In this document: piece by piece, positions 19,801 to 27,969 of the stretch | Layout of the letters: each line of letters opens with the position of its first letter | How positions within the stretch are numbered: position 1 is the stretch's first letter | Assembly (NCBI RefSeq): GCF_904848625.1 | Contig: NZ_CAJHCP010000004.1 | Coordinates: forward strand, 124,001 to 188,000 | DNA: 64,000 bases | Source: Paraburkholderia metrosideri | GTDB lineage: Bacteria; Pseudomonadota; Gammaproteobacteria; Burkholderiales; Burkholderiaceae | Direction: 5' to 3' | Position numbers and translations under genes: made by a program | The notes under the pieces: generated by a model | The model's database searches: none | The model's input: only the letters and a program-made list of their open reading frames with translations | What the model was told of the DNA's origin: nothing

Positions 19801-19945
19801 GGGAGGTTTCGATCTCGACCTGAACCAGCCGTGCGAGCCACGCCAGCGCGAGCAATAACGCCGCCGCCAGCCCCCATTTGAGCCACTTGCGAACAGGCGC
19901 CGTGGCTGTTGCGCGAAGCGGTAACCGAACCAGTGGTCGATTCAT
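16865..19945 (-). CDS. Large atypical class A penicillin-binding protein (GT51 + transpeptidase)
   Basis: 1026 residues with one N-terminal membrane anchor (residues ~20-42) and a long periplasmic part. The GT51 glycosyltransferase domain has E175-D176 in FIEDRYLLD and GGSTLSTQIEKF near 216, where canonical enzymes read GGSTITQQLAKN. The transpeptidase domain has nucleophile motif S508-T-A-K in NLGSTAKLRT, a possible second motif SVN in FQHSVNLVFVRL, and K935-T-G-T. Both activities could be intact, but motifs deviate and the protein is longer than the usual 720-850 residues, with inserts between GT and TP domains. A good ribosome site (GGGGAG) precedes the ATG. It stands alone, convergent to the ROK gene. 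It probably polymerises or modifies peptidoglycan. Confidence 0.8.
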   Translation of the reverse strand: MNRPLVRLPLRATATAPVRKWLKWGLAAALLLALAWLARLVQVEIETSRLQARYLSELTRDVGFSVEPGASHTIYFPPADKGPYDSRLGYALLPSIQQRLLQRGFEISSQARDSERMLSLADNGLFLPYAEKDQAGLQLFDGTDAQLFSAQFPGRAYGSFESIPPLITNSLLFIEDRYLLDASQPNRNPAIDWGRFSRALVDQGVRVFNRHQSTPGGSTLSTQIEKFRHSAGGRTATPPEKLRQIASASLRAYMNGPQTMAARQQIVVHYLNSVPLAAQPGIGEINGIGDGLAAWYGRDFSDVNRILNAPSTGQNLAEQGVAFRQVLSLMIAQRAPSYFLQHDYAELEKRTDSYLRLLASGGVISMPLRDAALSAQVELHRTPAATQSADSFVSRKAVTSMRSHLLAALGLRSFYELDRLDLQAKGTLNNAVQQAVSERLAAAATRDGAKAAGLVGFEMLRPSDDPSKIAYSFTLFERRGGANLVRVQTDSVNQPFDINSGARLNLGSTAKLRTVVTYLQIVSDLHARYAPLSTAELKAVKVDPNDRLTHWALDYLAHTSDRSLQPMLDAAVERKYSANPGETFYTGGGAQTFTNFESDDNSQILTVHRAFQHSVNLVFVRLMRDIVHYEMVQTTGPSSQWLDDPATRKMYLTRFADQESRVYMNRFYTKYHGKTREQALAVLLLGVRKSPPKVATVLRSVAPDESNAWFNAKMRDALKNTPAASILDDEDLANLYAKYSVDRFNLNDRGYISSVHPLELWALNYLREHPDATLDQIQTASRDVRLSTYSWLFKTRYHATQDRRIKRMVELRAYEAIGKSWQALGYPFANLTPSYAAAIGASGDRPAALAQLIGVIANDGNKVPTESLSELQFAKDTPYETHFKRATVAPQQQLSPEIAGVVRVLLRDVVAGGTAKRLAQGMTFPDGQVLEVVGKTGTGDQRFNVFAKGGRLIESRKVNRSATFVFAMGDRFYGTLTAFVHEPYASHYEFTSALSVQLLKSMAPVLQPLLDHPPVKTASMTKVAAK

Positions 19946-20172
19946 GGCTGCTCTCCCCGAGCGGGCGCCATGTTCTCGACCTGGCGCGCGTCGATGCAGT
20001 TTAGCGCGGAACGCGAACGCGCAATCGGCCCGGATTTACCCGACAGTGTCGCGGCTACAACACCTCATTTCAATTTATAGCAAAGTGCGAAGTGCCATGC
20101 GATATTGAACGTCTTTCCAACGTCGAAAAACCCGCTGTTTCAGCCCATTTTGCAGGTCTGCAACGCGTCGGC

Positions 20173-21123
20173 TCAGGTCGGCTCGTGCGCAACGAGCGCC
20201 CCCTGTTCCCGCAGCAACTCGATGAACCGTTCCGCCGGCGGCGACAGCACCCCGCCCTTGCGCGTCACGACGCCAAAAGTCTGCGACGGCGACTTGAGTT
20301 TGACCGGCACCACGCGCAGCATCTTCTGCCGAACGAACATCGCGGCAATCGCGGTGGGCAGCAGCGACACCAGATCGGCGCTGCTTTGCAGCAGCGCAAC
20401 CGTCACGAACGTGGATGCGGTCGAAACCGGGTTGTCCGGCATGTCGAGGCCGGCCAGGTCCATTTCCCGTTCGAGCAGCGCATGCAACGGCATATGCGAC
20501 GGATACATCACCCAGCGATGCCCCGCCAGATCGCGCAGTTTCACCTCCTTCTTCTGCCACGGCGGATGGCCATAACCCACCACGACCGACAATGGCTCGT
20601 CAGCCAGCGGACGATACTGATACTTCGCCGGATCGGTTGCGACCGCCGCGCGGCCAATCACCAGGTCGAGCCGGCCGTCGTCGAGTTGCGGCAGCATGCG
20701 CGCGCTGGTGTCCTCCATCACTTCGATGGAAAGATTGGGTTGCCCGGCATGCAAGCGGTTGAGCGCCGGCACCACCCATTCCGGAATCGCGCCCATGATC
20801 GCGCCGACCGCGAGCCGGCCGCCGCGCCCCGAACGGATTTCGGCGACGTCCTGGCATAACGCGGTGAGATCGGTCGCGACGAGGCGCGCGTAGCGGATCA
20901 CGCAATGGCCGAGCTGATTGGGGATCATGCCGGTCTTCGAGCGTTCGAACAGCGGCGCGTCGAGCATCGATTCCAGCTCCTGCAACGCCTTGCTGGCCGC
21001 CGATTGCGTCATCGACATCGCGCCGGCGGCTTTGTGCAGCGACTTGAGGTCGTCTAGCGCGATCAGCAATTGCAGCTGCTTCATCCGCAATCGGGATAGC
21101 AGAACGTTGAAGGTGTCTTTCAT
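20173..21123 (-). CDS. LysR-family regulator, sugar-acid catabolism type
   Basis: 316 residues. The N-terminal winged helix is LysR-like (LLIALDDLKSLHKAAGAMSMTQSAASKALQELESMLDAPLFER, residues ~19-61), with a type 2 periplasmic-binding effector domain (RLAVGAIMGAIPEWVVPALNRL near residue 103). I start it at MKDTFNV (21123), since the longer upstream reading crosses the divergent promoter region; no strong ribosome site is visible. It diverges from a DapA-family dehydratase gene across 210 bases, so it most likely controls that gene. Confidence 0.85.
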   Translation of the reverse strand: MKDTFNVLLSRLRMKQLQLLIALDDLKSLHKAAGAMSMTQSAASKALQELESMLDAPLFERSKTGMIPNQLGHCVIRYARLVATDLTALCQDVAEIRSGRGGRLAVGAIMGAIPEWVVPALNRLHAGQPNLSIEVMEDTSARMLPQLDDGRLDLVIGRAAVATDPAKYQYRPLADEPLSVVVGYGHPPWQKKEVKLRDLAGHRWVMYPSHMPLHALLEREMDLAGLDMPDNPVSTASTFVTVALLQSSADLVSLLPTAIAAMFVRQKMLRVVPVKLKSPSQTFGVVTRKGGVLSPPAERFIELLREQGALVAHEPT

Positions 21124-21333
21124 GGATGACGGGCGGCTCGGTGAGGGCTCGACGAGGTGAGTCGCAAAAGCGATCACAAGATGGAAACAATTCAATATAC
21201 CCGCGCGACGAGCCGCCGTATAGTCGGCGGCAACTGCGTTGCAGGAGGCCGGAGCAGCTGCTGACGCACTCGCCACGGCCCACCGGGACAGTCGACAACC
21301 CCGTCCGATCATTCAAAGATAACGAGACACACC

Positions 21334-22266
21334 ATGACCCAAACCTCTCACCCGGCCGCATTGCGCGGCGTGTTCCCCGTCGTCCCGACCATCTTCGACG
21401 AAGCGGGCCGCCTCGACCTCGAAGGCCAGAAACGCTGCATCGACTTCATGATCGATGCGGGTTCGAACGGCCTGTGCATTCTGGCGAACTTCTCCGAGCA
21501 ATTCGCGCTGTCCGACGACGAACGCAATACGCTGATGCACCTCGCGCTCGACCACGTCGCGGGCCGCGTGCCGGTGATCGTCACGACCACGCATTTCAGC
21601 TCGCACCAGTGCGCCGAGCGCAGCCGCGCGGCGCAAGCCGCGGGTGCGTCGATGGTGATGATCATGCCGCCGTATCACGGCGCAACGATCCGCATCGGCG
21701 AAAAGGGGATTGATGAGTTTTATCGCGCCGTGTCCAACGCGATCCAGATTCCCATCATGATCCAGGACGCGCCGGTCAGCGGCACGGCGCTGTCCGCGCC
21801 GTTCCTCGCCCGGATGGCACGTGAGATCGACAACGTGTCGTACTTCAAGATCGAAACGCCGCAGGCAGCGAACAAGCTACGCGAGTTGATCGAACTCGGC
21901 GGCGATTCGATCGTGGGTCCGTGGGATGGCGAAGAAGCCATCACGCTGATGGCCGATCTGGACGCGGGCGCGACCGGTTCGATGACGGGTGGCGGTTATG
22001 CCGACGGTATCCGTCTGATCGTCGACGCGTATGCATCAGGCGATACCGAAGCCGCTGCCGCGCACTATCAGCAGTGGCTGCCGCTGATCAACTACGAGAA
22101 CCGCCAGGGTGGCCTCGCGTCGTGCAAAGCGTTGATGAAGGAAGGTGGCGTGATCCGCTCGGACGCGGTGCGTCATCCTTTGCCGGCCATGCATCCCGCT
22201 ACGCGCGAAGGGCTGCTGAAGGTCGCGCGACGGCTCGACCCGCTGGTATTGCGCTGGGGACATTGA
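21334..22266 (+). CDS. DapA/DHDPS-family keto-deoxy-sugar-acid dehydratase or aldolase
   Basis: 310-residue TIM-barrel class I lyase. The Schiff-base lysine is in VSYFKIETPQ near residue 173. The N-terminal GVFPVVPTIFDEAGRLD and the NFSEQFALSDDER segment (where DapA has GTTGE) point to the 2-keto-3-deoxy-sugar-acid dehydratases, such as L-2-keto-3-deoxyarabonate dehydratase, rather than true dihydrodipicolinate synthase. It is regulated presumably by the divergent LysR. No other pathway gene (dehydrogenase or transporter) is adjacent, so the exact substrate is open. Confidence 0.75.
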   Translation: MTQTSHPAALRGVFPVVPTIFDEAGRLDLEGQKRCIDFMIDAGSNGLCILANFSEQFALSDDERNTLMHLALDHVAGRVPVIVTTTHFSSHQCAERSRAAQAAGASMVMIMPPYHGATIRIGEKGIDEFYRAVSNAIQIPIMIQDAPVSGTALSAPFLARMAREIDNVSYFKIETPQAANKLRELIELGGDSIVGPWDGEEAITLMADLDAGATGSMTGGGYADGIRLIVDAYASGDTEAAAAHYQQWLPLINYENRQGGLASCKALMKEGGVIRSDAVRHPLPAMHPATREGLLKVARRLDPLVLRWGH

Positions 22267-22742
22267 GCTTCGTGCCAAAGCGCGTTCCCGAAGCGCGCTC
22301 ACTGCGCTGCGTCGTTCATACACGCAAGCGCATGCCGGAAAAACGGCAAAACTCGGGGCGCTGACTCGTTCCGCTGCGGGCGCTAGCTGAAACATCCGCT
22401 AGCACCCGAACCTCAAACAGACAGAACGTGCCGGGACTCCCCGACCAAGCTATGCTCGCCCGCGATGCTTTATCCATCTCGCATCGCGTGGCTCCGTTGC
22501 CGGCCGTTTGTTCAGGCTCATCCAACGGGACTGGTCTCCCTGCAAAACCCACCCCGAGCTGCTCTGCCTGGCCCAGGCCATATCACGCGCTGTCGCGTTG
22601 AACATCGGCACACGTTGCCTGGGCCCTGCCGCGATATACGCGCGTTATCGCCAAACAGATGCGGGAGCGAGGGAAAAAACCACATATAAGTGAACGGAGA
22701 AATTGAGTACCATAGGTCCGCAAGCTCAACCTACCTCTTCCC
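22267..22742. other. 476-base intergenic region with one stem-loop
   Basis: It holds a hairpin at 22377-22408 with arms CGGG-c-GCTAGC and GCTAGC-a-CCCG around a 10-base loop. There is no T-run, so a terminator role is doubtful. The rest must contain the promoter for the ECF sigma gene, but I cannot point to a convincing one. I see no coding region. Confidence 0.5.
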
Positions 22743-23312
22743 ATGACCGCCAATCCTCGAGAACTGACGCCGGAAACCCTCGCCGAGCTGCTCGAACGCA
22801 TTGCCAAAGAAGATGCAGCGGCATTGCGCGAGCTATATGATCTCGCCGCCCCGAAACTGTTTGGCCTCGCCCTCCGTATATTGAGCAAGCATGAGTGGGC
22901 GGAAGAAGTCTTGCAGGACAGCTTCGTCAATATCTGGCGCTTTGCCGGCGATTATCGCCGCGCACTGTCCGCGCCGATGACGTGGATGTCGGCGATCGTC
23001 CGCAACCGTGCTCTCGATCACCTGCGGCGAGTCAACACGCAGGAAACAGAATGGAGCGATGCGTTGGACGATCTCGTGGCAAGCGGCGACCCGGATCCCG
23101 AAGCGCTGACCGGGGTCAGCCTGCAGGCACGTTTGCTCGCAGGCTGCATGCAGCAACTGGAGCCGGCCCAGCGTCAGGCGGTTGCGCTCGCCTACCTGCG
23201 CGATCAGAGTCATAGCGAGATCGCCGAAGTGCTGACGGTGCCGCTCGGCACCATCAAGTCGTGGATAAGACGGGGTCTCGCCAAGCTGAAAACCTGTCTG
23301 GGAGGCGAGTGA
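22743..23312 (+). CDS. ECF-family RNA polymerase sigma factor (SigK-like)
   Basis: 189 residues. Region 2 is visible in LYDLAAPKLFGLALRILSKHEWAEEVLQDSFVNIWRFA and in the -10 recognition segment MTWMSAIVRNRALDHLRR (residues ~79-96). Region 4 is LEPAQRQAVALAYLRDQSHSEIAEVLTVPLGTIKSWIRRGLAKL. It is followed by an RskA-like anti-sigma gene overlapping by 1 base, the usual arrangement for SigK/RskA-type envelope-stress pairs. No strong ribosome site precedes the ATG. Confidence 0.92.
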   Translation: MTANPRELTPETLAELLERIAKEDAAALRELYDLAAPKLFGLALRILSKHEWAEEVLQDSFVNIWRFAGDYRRALSAPMTWMSAIVRNRALDHLRRVNTQETEWSDALDDLVASGDPDPEALTGVSLQARLLAGCMQQLEPAQRQAVALAYLRDQSHSEIAEVLTVPLGTIKSWIRRGLAKLKTCLGGE

Positions 23313-24094
23313 TGAATCTGACTCGTTATCCTCAACTGGTCGATCTGCTGGCTGCCGAGTATGTGCTCGGCACGTTGCGCGGTGGCGCGCGGCGGCGCTT
23401 TCAAACCTATGCCGATCAGAACACGGCCGTTCGTGGGGCCGTCGACGAATGGCAGCGGCGGCTCTCGCCGATGGCCGAGCTCGCGGAACCGCGCATGCCG
23501 CCCGCCGCCGTATGGGAAGCGATCGAGCGACGGCTGGGCCTTACCAGCGCGCGCGAGGCCGCGCGGCCGCGTACCGTGGTGGAGACACCCGCACGTCCGT
23601 CACGCAGTCTGTTCGACAACCTCGCGTTCTGGCGCGGCTGGGCGATCGGCGTCACGGCGCTGGCGGCAGTGGCCGTGGTCGTTGCCGTGCGTTCGCTGTT
23701 GCCGTCCGCGACGACGCAGCCTGCCGCGCCAACCGTCGCGCAACAACCCGAAGCCGCCGTTTCGCATGTGGCCGTGCTGAACAACCAGGACTCGCATCCG
23801 GTGATGCTGGTCGCGTGGGATGAAACCCATTCGACCATGACGCTGCATCCGCTTGGCAAGGTCGACCTGCCTGCGGGCCGGGCGATGGAATTGTGGGGGA
23901 TTCCGGCGAGCGGGCATCCGGTGGCGCTCGGCATGTTGCCGGACAGCGCGAGCGGCAAGCTGCCCGCTGGTCAGCAGAAGCCGGAGAGTTATGCGGCGCT
24001 GGCGGTGTCGATCGAAGCGCCGGGCGGCTCGCCGAATCCGAATGCGCCGACCGGGCCGGTGGTGTTTAGCGGCAAGTTGTTGCCGGTGTCTTGA
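23312..24094 (+). CDS. Anti-sigma factor, RskA type
   Basis: 260 residues. A cytoplasmic N-terminal anti-sigma segment (LVDLLAAEYVLGTLRGGARRRFQ, residues ~8-30) precedes a single membrane segment (WAIGVTALAAVAVVVAVRSLL near residue 110) and a periplasmic RskA C-terminal domain (AMELWGIPASGHPVALGML near residue 190). The ATG overlaps the sigma stop codon as TGATG, with GGAGG just upstream, so coupled synthesis keeps the two in balance. The signal that releases the sigma factor is unknown. A rho-independent terminator follows at 24159. Confidence 0.9.
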   Translation: MNLTRYPQLVDLLAAEYVLGTLRGGARRRFQTYADQNTAVRGAVDEWQRRLSPMAELAEPRMPPAAVWEAIERRLGLTSAREAARPRTVVETPARPSRSLFDNLAFWRGWAIGVTALAAVAVVVAVRSLLPSATTQPAAPTVAQQPEAAVSHVAVLNNQDSHPVMLVAWDETHSTMTLHPLGKVDLPAGRAMELWGIPASGHPVALGMLPDSASGKLPAGQQKPESYAALAVSIEAPGGSPNPNAPTGPVVFSGKLLPVS

Positions 24095-24158
24095 GATTCA
24101 GCGGATGCGTTGGTGTCGGGTAGGTGCCGGCCTGGCGCCGGTCCGCGGCACTACGAAG

Positions 24159-24197
24159 AAGCCGGTGTTCGTTTCGGACGAGCACCGGCTTTTATTT
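24159..24197 (+). terminator. Rho-independent terminator of the sigma/anti-sigma operon
   Basis: Arms AAGCCGGTG (24159-24167) and CACCGGCTT (24183-24191) enclose a 15-base loop and are followed by TTTTATTT. It lies 64 bases after the anti-sigma stop codon. Confidence 0.8.
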
Positions 24198-24336
24198 GCA
24201 TGATGCCGTTCGTGGCGACGCGGGCGGCTCACCCGCCACTTGTTCGACCTCGTCTTCCGCGCTCCGCGCCGGGCTTCGCCCCCCACCCCCGTCCGGCGAC
24301 TGGACGTCATCACGACATTCCCGCTACCCTAGCCCC

Positions 24337-25626
24337 ATGCCAAGCTTTTACGAAGCCACTGTCTCCCGTCCGTTTTCCTACCCGCCACTGTCCGGCCGAC
24401 GCAGTGCCAACGTCTGCATCATCGGCGGCGGGCTGGCGGGATTGTCCACGGCGCTGGGATTGGCCGAACGCGGGGTCGCCGATGTCGTCGTGCTCGAAGC
24501 CCAACAGGTCGGTTTCGGCGCGTCGGGCCGCAACGGCGGCTTTGTGTTCGGGGGCTACAGCCTCGATTGCGCCGATCTGCTGAAAGCTCTCGGCCCTACC
24601 CTCGCCCGCGAACTCTACGCACTGACCACCGGCGCCGTCGATCTGATGCGCACGCGCATCGCGCGCTACCGGATCGATTGCGACGCAACCGACGCCGGCG
24701 TGATCCTCGCCAACTGGTTCGACGAACCCGCGCGGCTGGAAACGCAGCGTCGTCTGATGCGCGATTCGTTCGATGTCGAATGGCAGCCGCTTTCACGCGC
24801 ACAACTCACATCGCAACTGAAGACGCCTCGCTATCATGGCGGCCTGTTCGAGCGCAACGCGTTCCACTTCCATCCGCTCAAGTACGTGCTCGGCGTGGCC
24901 CATGCAGCCGCCGGACAACGCGTCATCCTTCACGAACATTCGCCGGTCGTGCGCCTGCAGCGCGACGGCGCCGGCTTCCAGGTTCACACGCCGCAAGGCA
25001 CGCTCGACGCGCAGCACGTGGTGATGGCGGGCGGCGGCTATGCCCGCAACGTCTACCCGCGAGTCGAACGTGCGGTGCTGCCGATCGCCACCTACGTGAT
25101 GGCGACCGAGCCGCTCGGCACCCGCCTGAACGAGGCCATCGACACCCGCGCCGCCGTGTACGACACCCGCTTCGCCTTCGACTACTACCGACCGCTCCCC
25201 GACACACGCATTCTGTGGGGCGGCCGCATCTCGATACGCGAGCGTTCGCCCGACGTCATCGCCCGCCTGCTGAGGCAGGATCTGCTGAAGGTCTACCCAC
25301 AATTGAGCGACGTGCGAATCGACTACGCATGGGGCGGCCTGATGAGCTACGCACGGCACAAGATGCCGCAAATCGGCCGGAGCACGGAGGGTGTCTGGTA
25401 CGCGGTCGGCTTCGGCGGACACGGTATGGCGCCGACCACCGTCTCCGGCGAACTGCTCGCGGCCGCGATTGCCGGTGAGCGTGCGGTGCCCGACGCGTTC
25501 GCCAGGTTCGGCCTGACCCCCGCCTACGGCGCGCTCGGCCTCGCCGCCGCGCAAATCACGTATACCACGATGCAAACGCGCGACGCGTTCGCCGCGCGTC
25601 GCCGGCCTGCGGGTCCCGTCGTATGA
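24337..25626 (+). CDS. FAD-dependent amine oxidoreductase, PuuB/OrdL type (DAO family)
   Basis: 429 residues. The dinucleotide-binding motif is VCIIGGGLAGLSTALGLAERG near residue 28, followed by the DAO-family FGASGRNGGFVFGG near residue 63. The C-terminal FAD-contacting segment is YAVGFGGHGMAPTTVSGELLA near residue 355. The length and N-terminal PFSYPPLSG... segment resemble gamma-glutamylputrescine oxidase and related oxidases, which release an aldehyde, ammonia and H2O2. I chose the ATG at 24337, the one nearest the first conserved motif, because the longer reading runs back through a terminator. No other polyamine gene is nearby, so the substrate is not known. Confidence 0.82.
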   Translation: MPSFYEATVSRPFSYPPLSGRRSANVCIIGGGLAGLSTALGLAERGVADVVVLEAQQVGFGASGRNGGFVFGGYSLDCADLLKALGPTLARELYALTTGAVDLMRTRIARYRIDCDATDAGVILANWFDEPARLETQRRLMRDSFDVEWQPLSRAQLTSQLKTPRYHGGLFERNAFHFHPLKYVLGVAHAAAGQRVILHEHSPVVRLQRDGAGFQVHTPQGTLDAQHVVMAGGGYARNVYPRVERAVLPIATYVMATEPLGTRLNEAIDTRAAVYDTRFAFDYYRPLPDTRILWGGRISIRERSPDVIARLLRQDLLKVYPQLSDVRIDYAWGGLMSYARHKMPQIGRSTEGVWYAVGFGGHGMAPTTVSGELLAAAIAGERAVPDAFARFGLTPAYGALGLAAAQITYTTMQTRDAFAARRRPAGPVV

Positions 25627-25723
25627 GGTATCGCACTCCCCGCCCATGGATACCCGTAAGCTCGCCATCGACGCCCGAAAGCTGCGCCGGAGGCCGGTTT
25701 GAGCATGCTAAAATGCGCCGTCA

Positions 25724-26440
25724 ATGCCGCTCGAATACACAATGAAAAAGGGAAGCAAGGCCGCCGAGCCTGATACCAACGGCATCCCGTCAGACACTGC
25801 GCCGCGCGCCGACGCCCGGCGCAAGTACGACCCCGAACAGACGAAGCGCAACATTCTCGACGTCGCGACGCAGGAGTTCTCCGCGATGGGCCTGACAGGT
25901 GCGCGCGTCGACGCGATCGCGGAACGCACGAACACCACCAAGCGCATGCTGTACTACTACTTCGGTAGCAAGGAAGGGTTGTATCAGGCGGTGCTGGAGA
26001 AGGTGTATGGAGACATCCGTGCGCTCGAACAGGACCTGCACATCAGCGAACTCGATCCCGTTGAAGGCATGCGCGCGCTGGTCGAATTCACGTTCGACTA
26101 TCACGACCGCCAGCGCGACTTCGTGCGCCTCGTGACGATCGAGAACATTCACGGCGCGAAGTACGTCGAGCAGGTGAAGACGTTCAAAGGCCGCAACGTC
26201 ACCGTCATTCACACCATTGAAGATCTGCTCAGGCGCGGTATCGAAGCCGGGCAGTTCCGCGACGACCTCGACCCGATCGACCTGCATCTGATGATCAGTT
26301 CGTTGTGCTTTCACCGTGTAGGTAATCGCCATACGTTCGGCACGGCGTTTGGACGCGATCCGTCGCATCCGCGCTTGCGCGCACGGCATCGTGCCATGAT
26401 CGTCGACGCGGTACTGCGGTTCGTGCGTAAGGAAGATTGA
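25724..26440 (+). CDS. TetR/AcrR-family regulator
   Basis: 238 residues (or 232 if it starts at the ATG at 25742, MKKGSK). The TetR helix-turn-helix is clear: KRNILDVATQEFSAMGLTGARVDAIAERTNTTKRMLYYYFGSKEGLYQAVLE, residues ~41-92. The C-terminal ligand domain is specific to the group and unrevealing. TAAAAT at 25709 could be a -10 box very close to the first ATG. It is convergent to the MFS transporter of the quinate/shikimate cluster, across a strong shared terminator, so it is a candidate regulator of that cluster; this is inference from position only. Confidence 0.85.
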   Translation: MPLEYTMKKGSKAAEPDTNGIPSDTAPRADARRKYDPEQTKRNILDVATQEFSAMGLTGARVDAIAERTNTTKRMLYYYFGSKEGLYQAVLEKVYGDIRALEQDLHISELDPVEGMRALVEFTFDYHDRQRDFVRLVTIENIHGAKYVEQVKTFKGRNVTVIHTIEDLLRRGIEAGQFRDDLDPIDLHLMISSLCFHRVGNRHTFGTAFGRDPSHPRLRARHRAMIVDAVLRFVRKED

Positions 26441-26465
26441 AGCAGCGGCGAATCGGCTTGAAATG

Positions 26466-26503
26466 AAAAACGGGACGTGGTGTAAGCCACGTCCCGTTTT
26501 TTA
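26466..26503. terminator. Strong bidirectional terminator between tetR and MFS gene
   Basis: A-run then CGGGACGTGG (26471-26480), loop TGTAAG, CCACGTCCCG (26487-26496), then a T-run. A- and T-runs on both sides let it end transcription from both convergent genes. Confidence 0.92.
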
Positions 26504-26532
26504 TGCGTTCTCGAATCAGGCGGTCAGGCCGT

Positions 26533-27921
26533 TCAGTCCACCAGCACGATCCGCTTGATATCGCCGACGATAAAGATATACGACAGCGCGCCGACCATCG
26601 CGATCGCGCCGATGAACACCAGTGCGCCGACGAACGAGCCGGTCGCCGCGACGATGAAACCCACCACCAGCGGCGTGACGATGCCCGCCACGTTGGCCGC
26701 GAAGTTGAAGATACCGCCGGTCACGCCGAGCAGACCTTCGGGCGCGATATCGGACACCAGCGTCCAGCCCAGCGCGGCCATGCCTTGCGCAAAAAACGCG
26801 ACCGACAGGATTACGATCACTGTCACGTTGCTCTCGACATAGTTGGCGAGAATGATGGTCGAGGCGAGCAGCAGCCCGGTGATGATCGGCAGCTTGCGAG
26901 CGACGTTCGGCGACTTGCCGCGACGCAGCAGCCAGTCGGAGAAGAAGCCGCCGAACATCACGCCGATCGATGCCGCAATGAACGGCATGATCGCGAAGAA
27001 GCCGATCTTCAGCCAGGCCATGTGGCGCTCGGTGGCCAGATACGTCGGGAACCACGTGAGGAAGAACACCAGCGTCGAATTGCCCGCGAACTGACCCAGG
27101 CAAATCCCGCTCAGTTGACGATGCTTGAGCAGGCGTCCAATCGTGCGCCATTCGAAGCCGCTTTTGGCCTTCACCGCCGATGCCGACGCCGACGCTGACG
27201 TACTCTCGGCTTCAGCGCCCTTCTTGCGCTGCGTCAGACCACCACCCGCTTCGATATAGTCCAGCTCAGCCTGGTTCACCGTCGGATGATCGGCCGGCTC
27301 ACGATAGAACTTCCACCAGATCAGGCCGAACACCAGCCCCACCCCACCGACGACGTAGAACAGCGAACGCCAGCCGAACGCGCCCATCAGCATGAACAGG
27401 AACGGGCTGAAAAACGCCAGGCCGATGTATTCGCCGACCGTGTACGTGCCGGTGGCCATCGCGCGCTCGCTCTGCGGGAACCAGGTGGCGACCACCCGGC
27501 TATTGGTCGGAAAGCATGGCGCTTCCGACACCCCCAGCCCCAGCCGGAATGCGAACAGCGCGCCGATCCCATGCACCAGTCCTTGCGCGAGCGTGCACAA
27601 GGACCAGAACGTCATCGACAGGAAGTAGGTCAGCTTGCTGCCGAAGCGGTCGAGAAACAGGCCGCCCGGAATCTGCGCAGCCACATAGCTCCACGAGAAC
27701 ACGGAGAACAGCAGCCCCATCAGCGCGGCGTTGATGCCGAGCTCCTTCGTCAACTGCGGCGCGGCGATGCCGAGCACCGTGCGGTCGAGATAATTGATCA
27801 TCGTGCCAACCGCAAGCAGCGCGAGAACCTGATAGCGCGCTTTCGAACGGCGGGCAGTGCTCACCGCGGCGCTCTTCTGCAAGGAGGCGTCGGCGGGAGT
27901 GGATTGAATCGGCTGCGGCAT
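26533..27921 (-). CDS. MFS transporter (ACS family), probable quinate/shikimate or related acid uptake
   Basis: 462 residues with twelve predicted membrane helices. Family marks are MINYLDRTVLGIAAPQL near residue 41 and GGLFLDRFGSKLTYFLSM, and the central cytoplasmic loop carries a low-complexity Ser/Ala stretch (AESTSASASASAVKAKSG near residue 242). It resembles the anion:cation symporters that import hexuronates, galactarate or phthalate. Its place directly after dehydrogenase and dehydratase genes of quinate/shikimate breakdown suggests it imports one of those acids. GAGGAG lies 11 bases before the ATG. Confidence 0.82.
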   Translation of the reverse strand: MPQPIQSTPADASLQKSAAVSTARRSKARYQVLALLAVGTMINYLDRTVLGIAAPQLTKELGINAALMGLLFSVFSWSYVAAQIPGGLFLDRFGSKLTYFLSMTFWSLCTLAQGLVHGIGALFAFRLGLGVSEAPCFPTNSRVVATWFPQSERAMATGTYTVGEYIGLAFFSPFLFMLMGAFGWRSLFYVVGGVGLVFGLIWWKFYREPADHPTVNQAELDYIEAGGGLTQRKKGAEAESTSASASASAVKAKSGFEWRTIGRLLKHRQLSGICLGQFAGNSTLVFFLTWFPTYLATERHMAWLKIGFFAIMPFIAASIGVMFGGFFSDWLLRRGKSPNVARKLPIITGLLLASTIILANYVESNVTVIVILSVAFFAQGMAALGWTLVSDIAPEGLLGVTGGIFNFAANVAGIVTPLVVGFIVAATGSFVGALVFIGAIAMVGALSYIFIVGDIKRIVLVD

Positions 27922-27969
27922 GGGGTAGGTTTCTCCTCAATCTATTGGTATACCGGCTTTCGCTGCCGG

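Noticed and set aside
21196..21222. TATAC-N17-GTATA as a LysR binding site
   Set aside because: The spacer is longer than the usual T-N11-A arrangement and the arms are only 5 bases; too weak to list as a site.
22377..22408. Stem-loop as a terminator of the dehydratase gene
   Set aside because: No T-run follows and it lies 110 bases after the stop codon; kept only as a remark in the intergenic entry.
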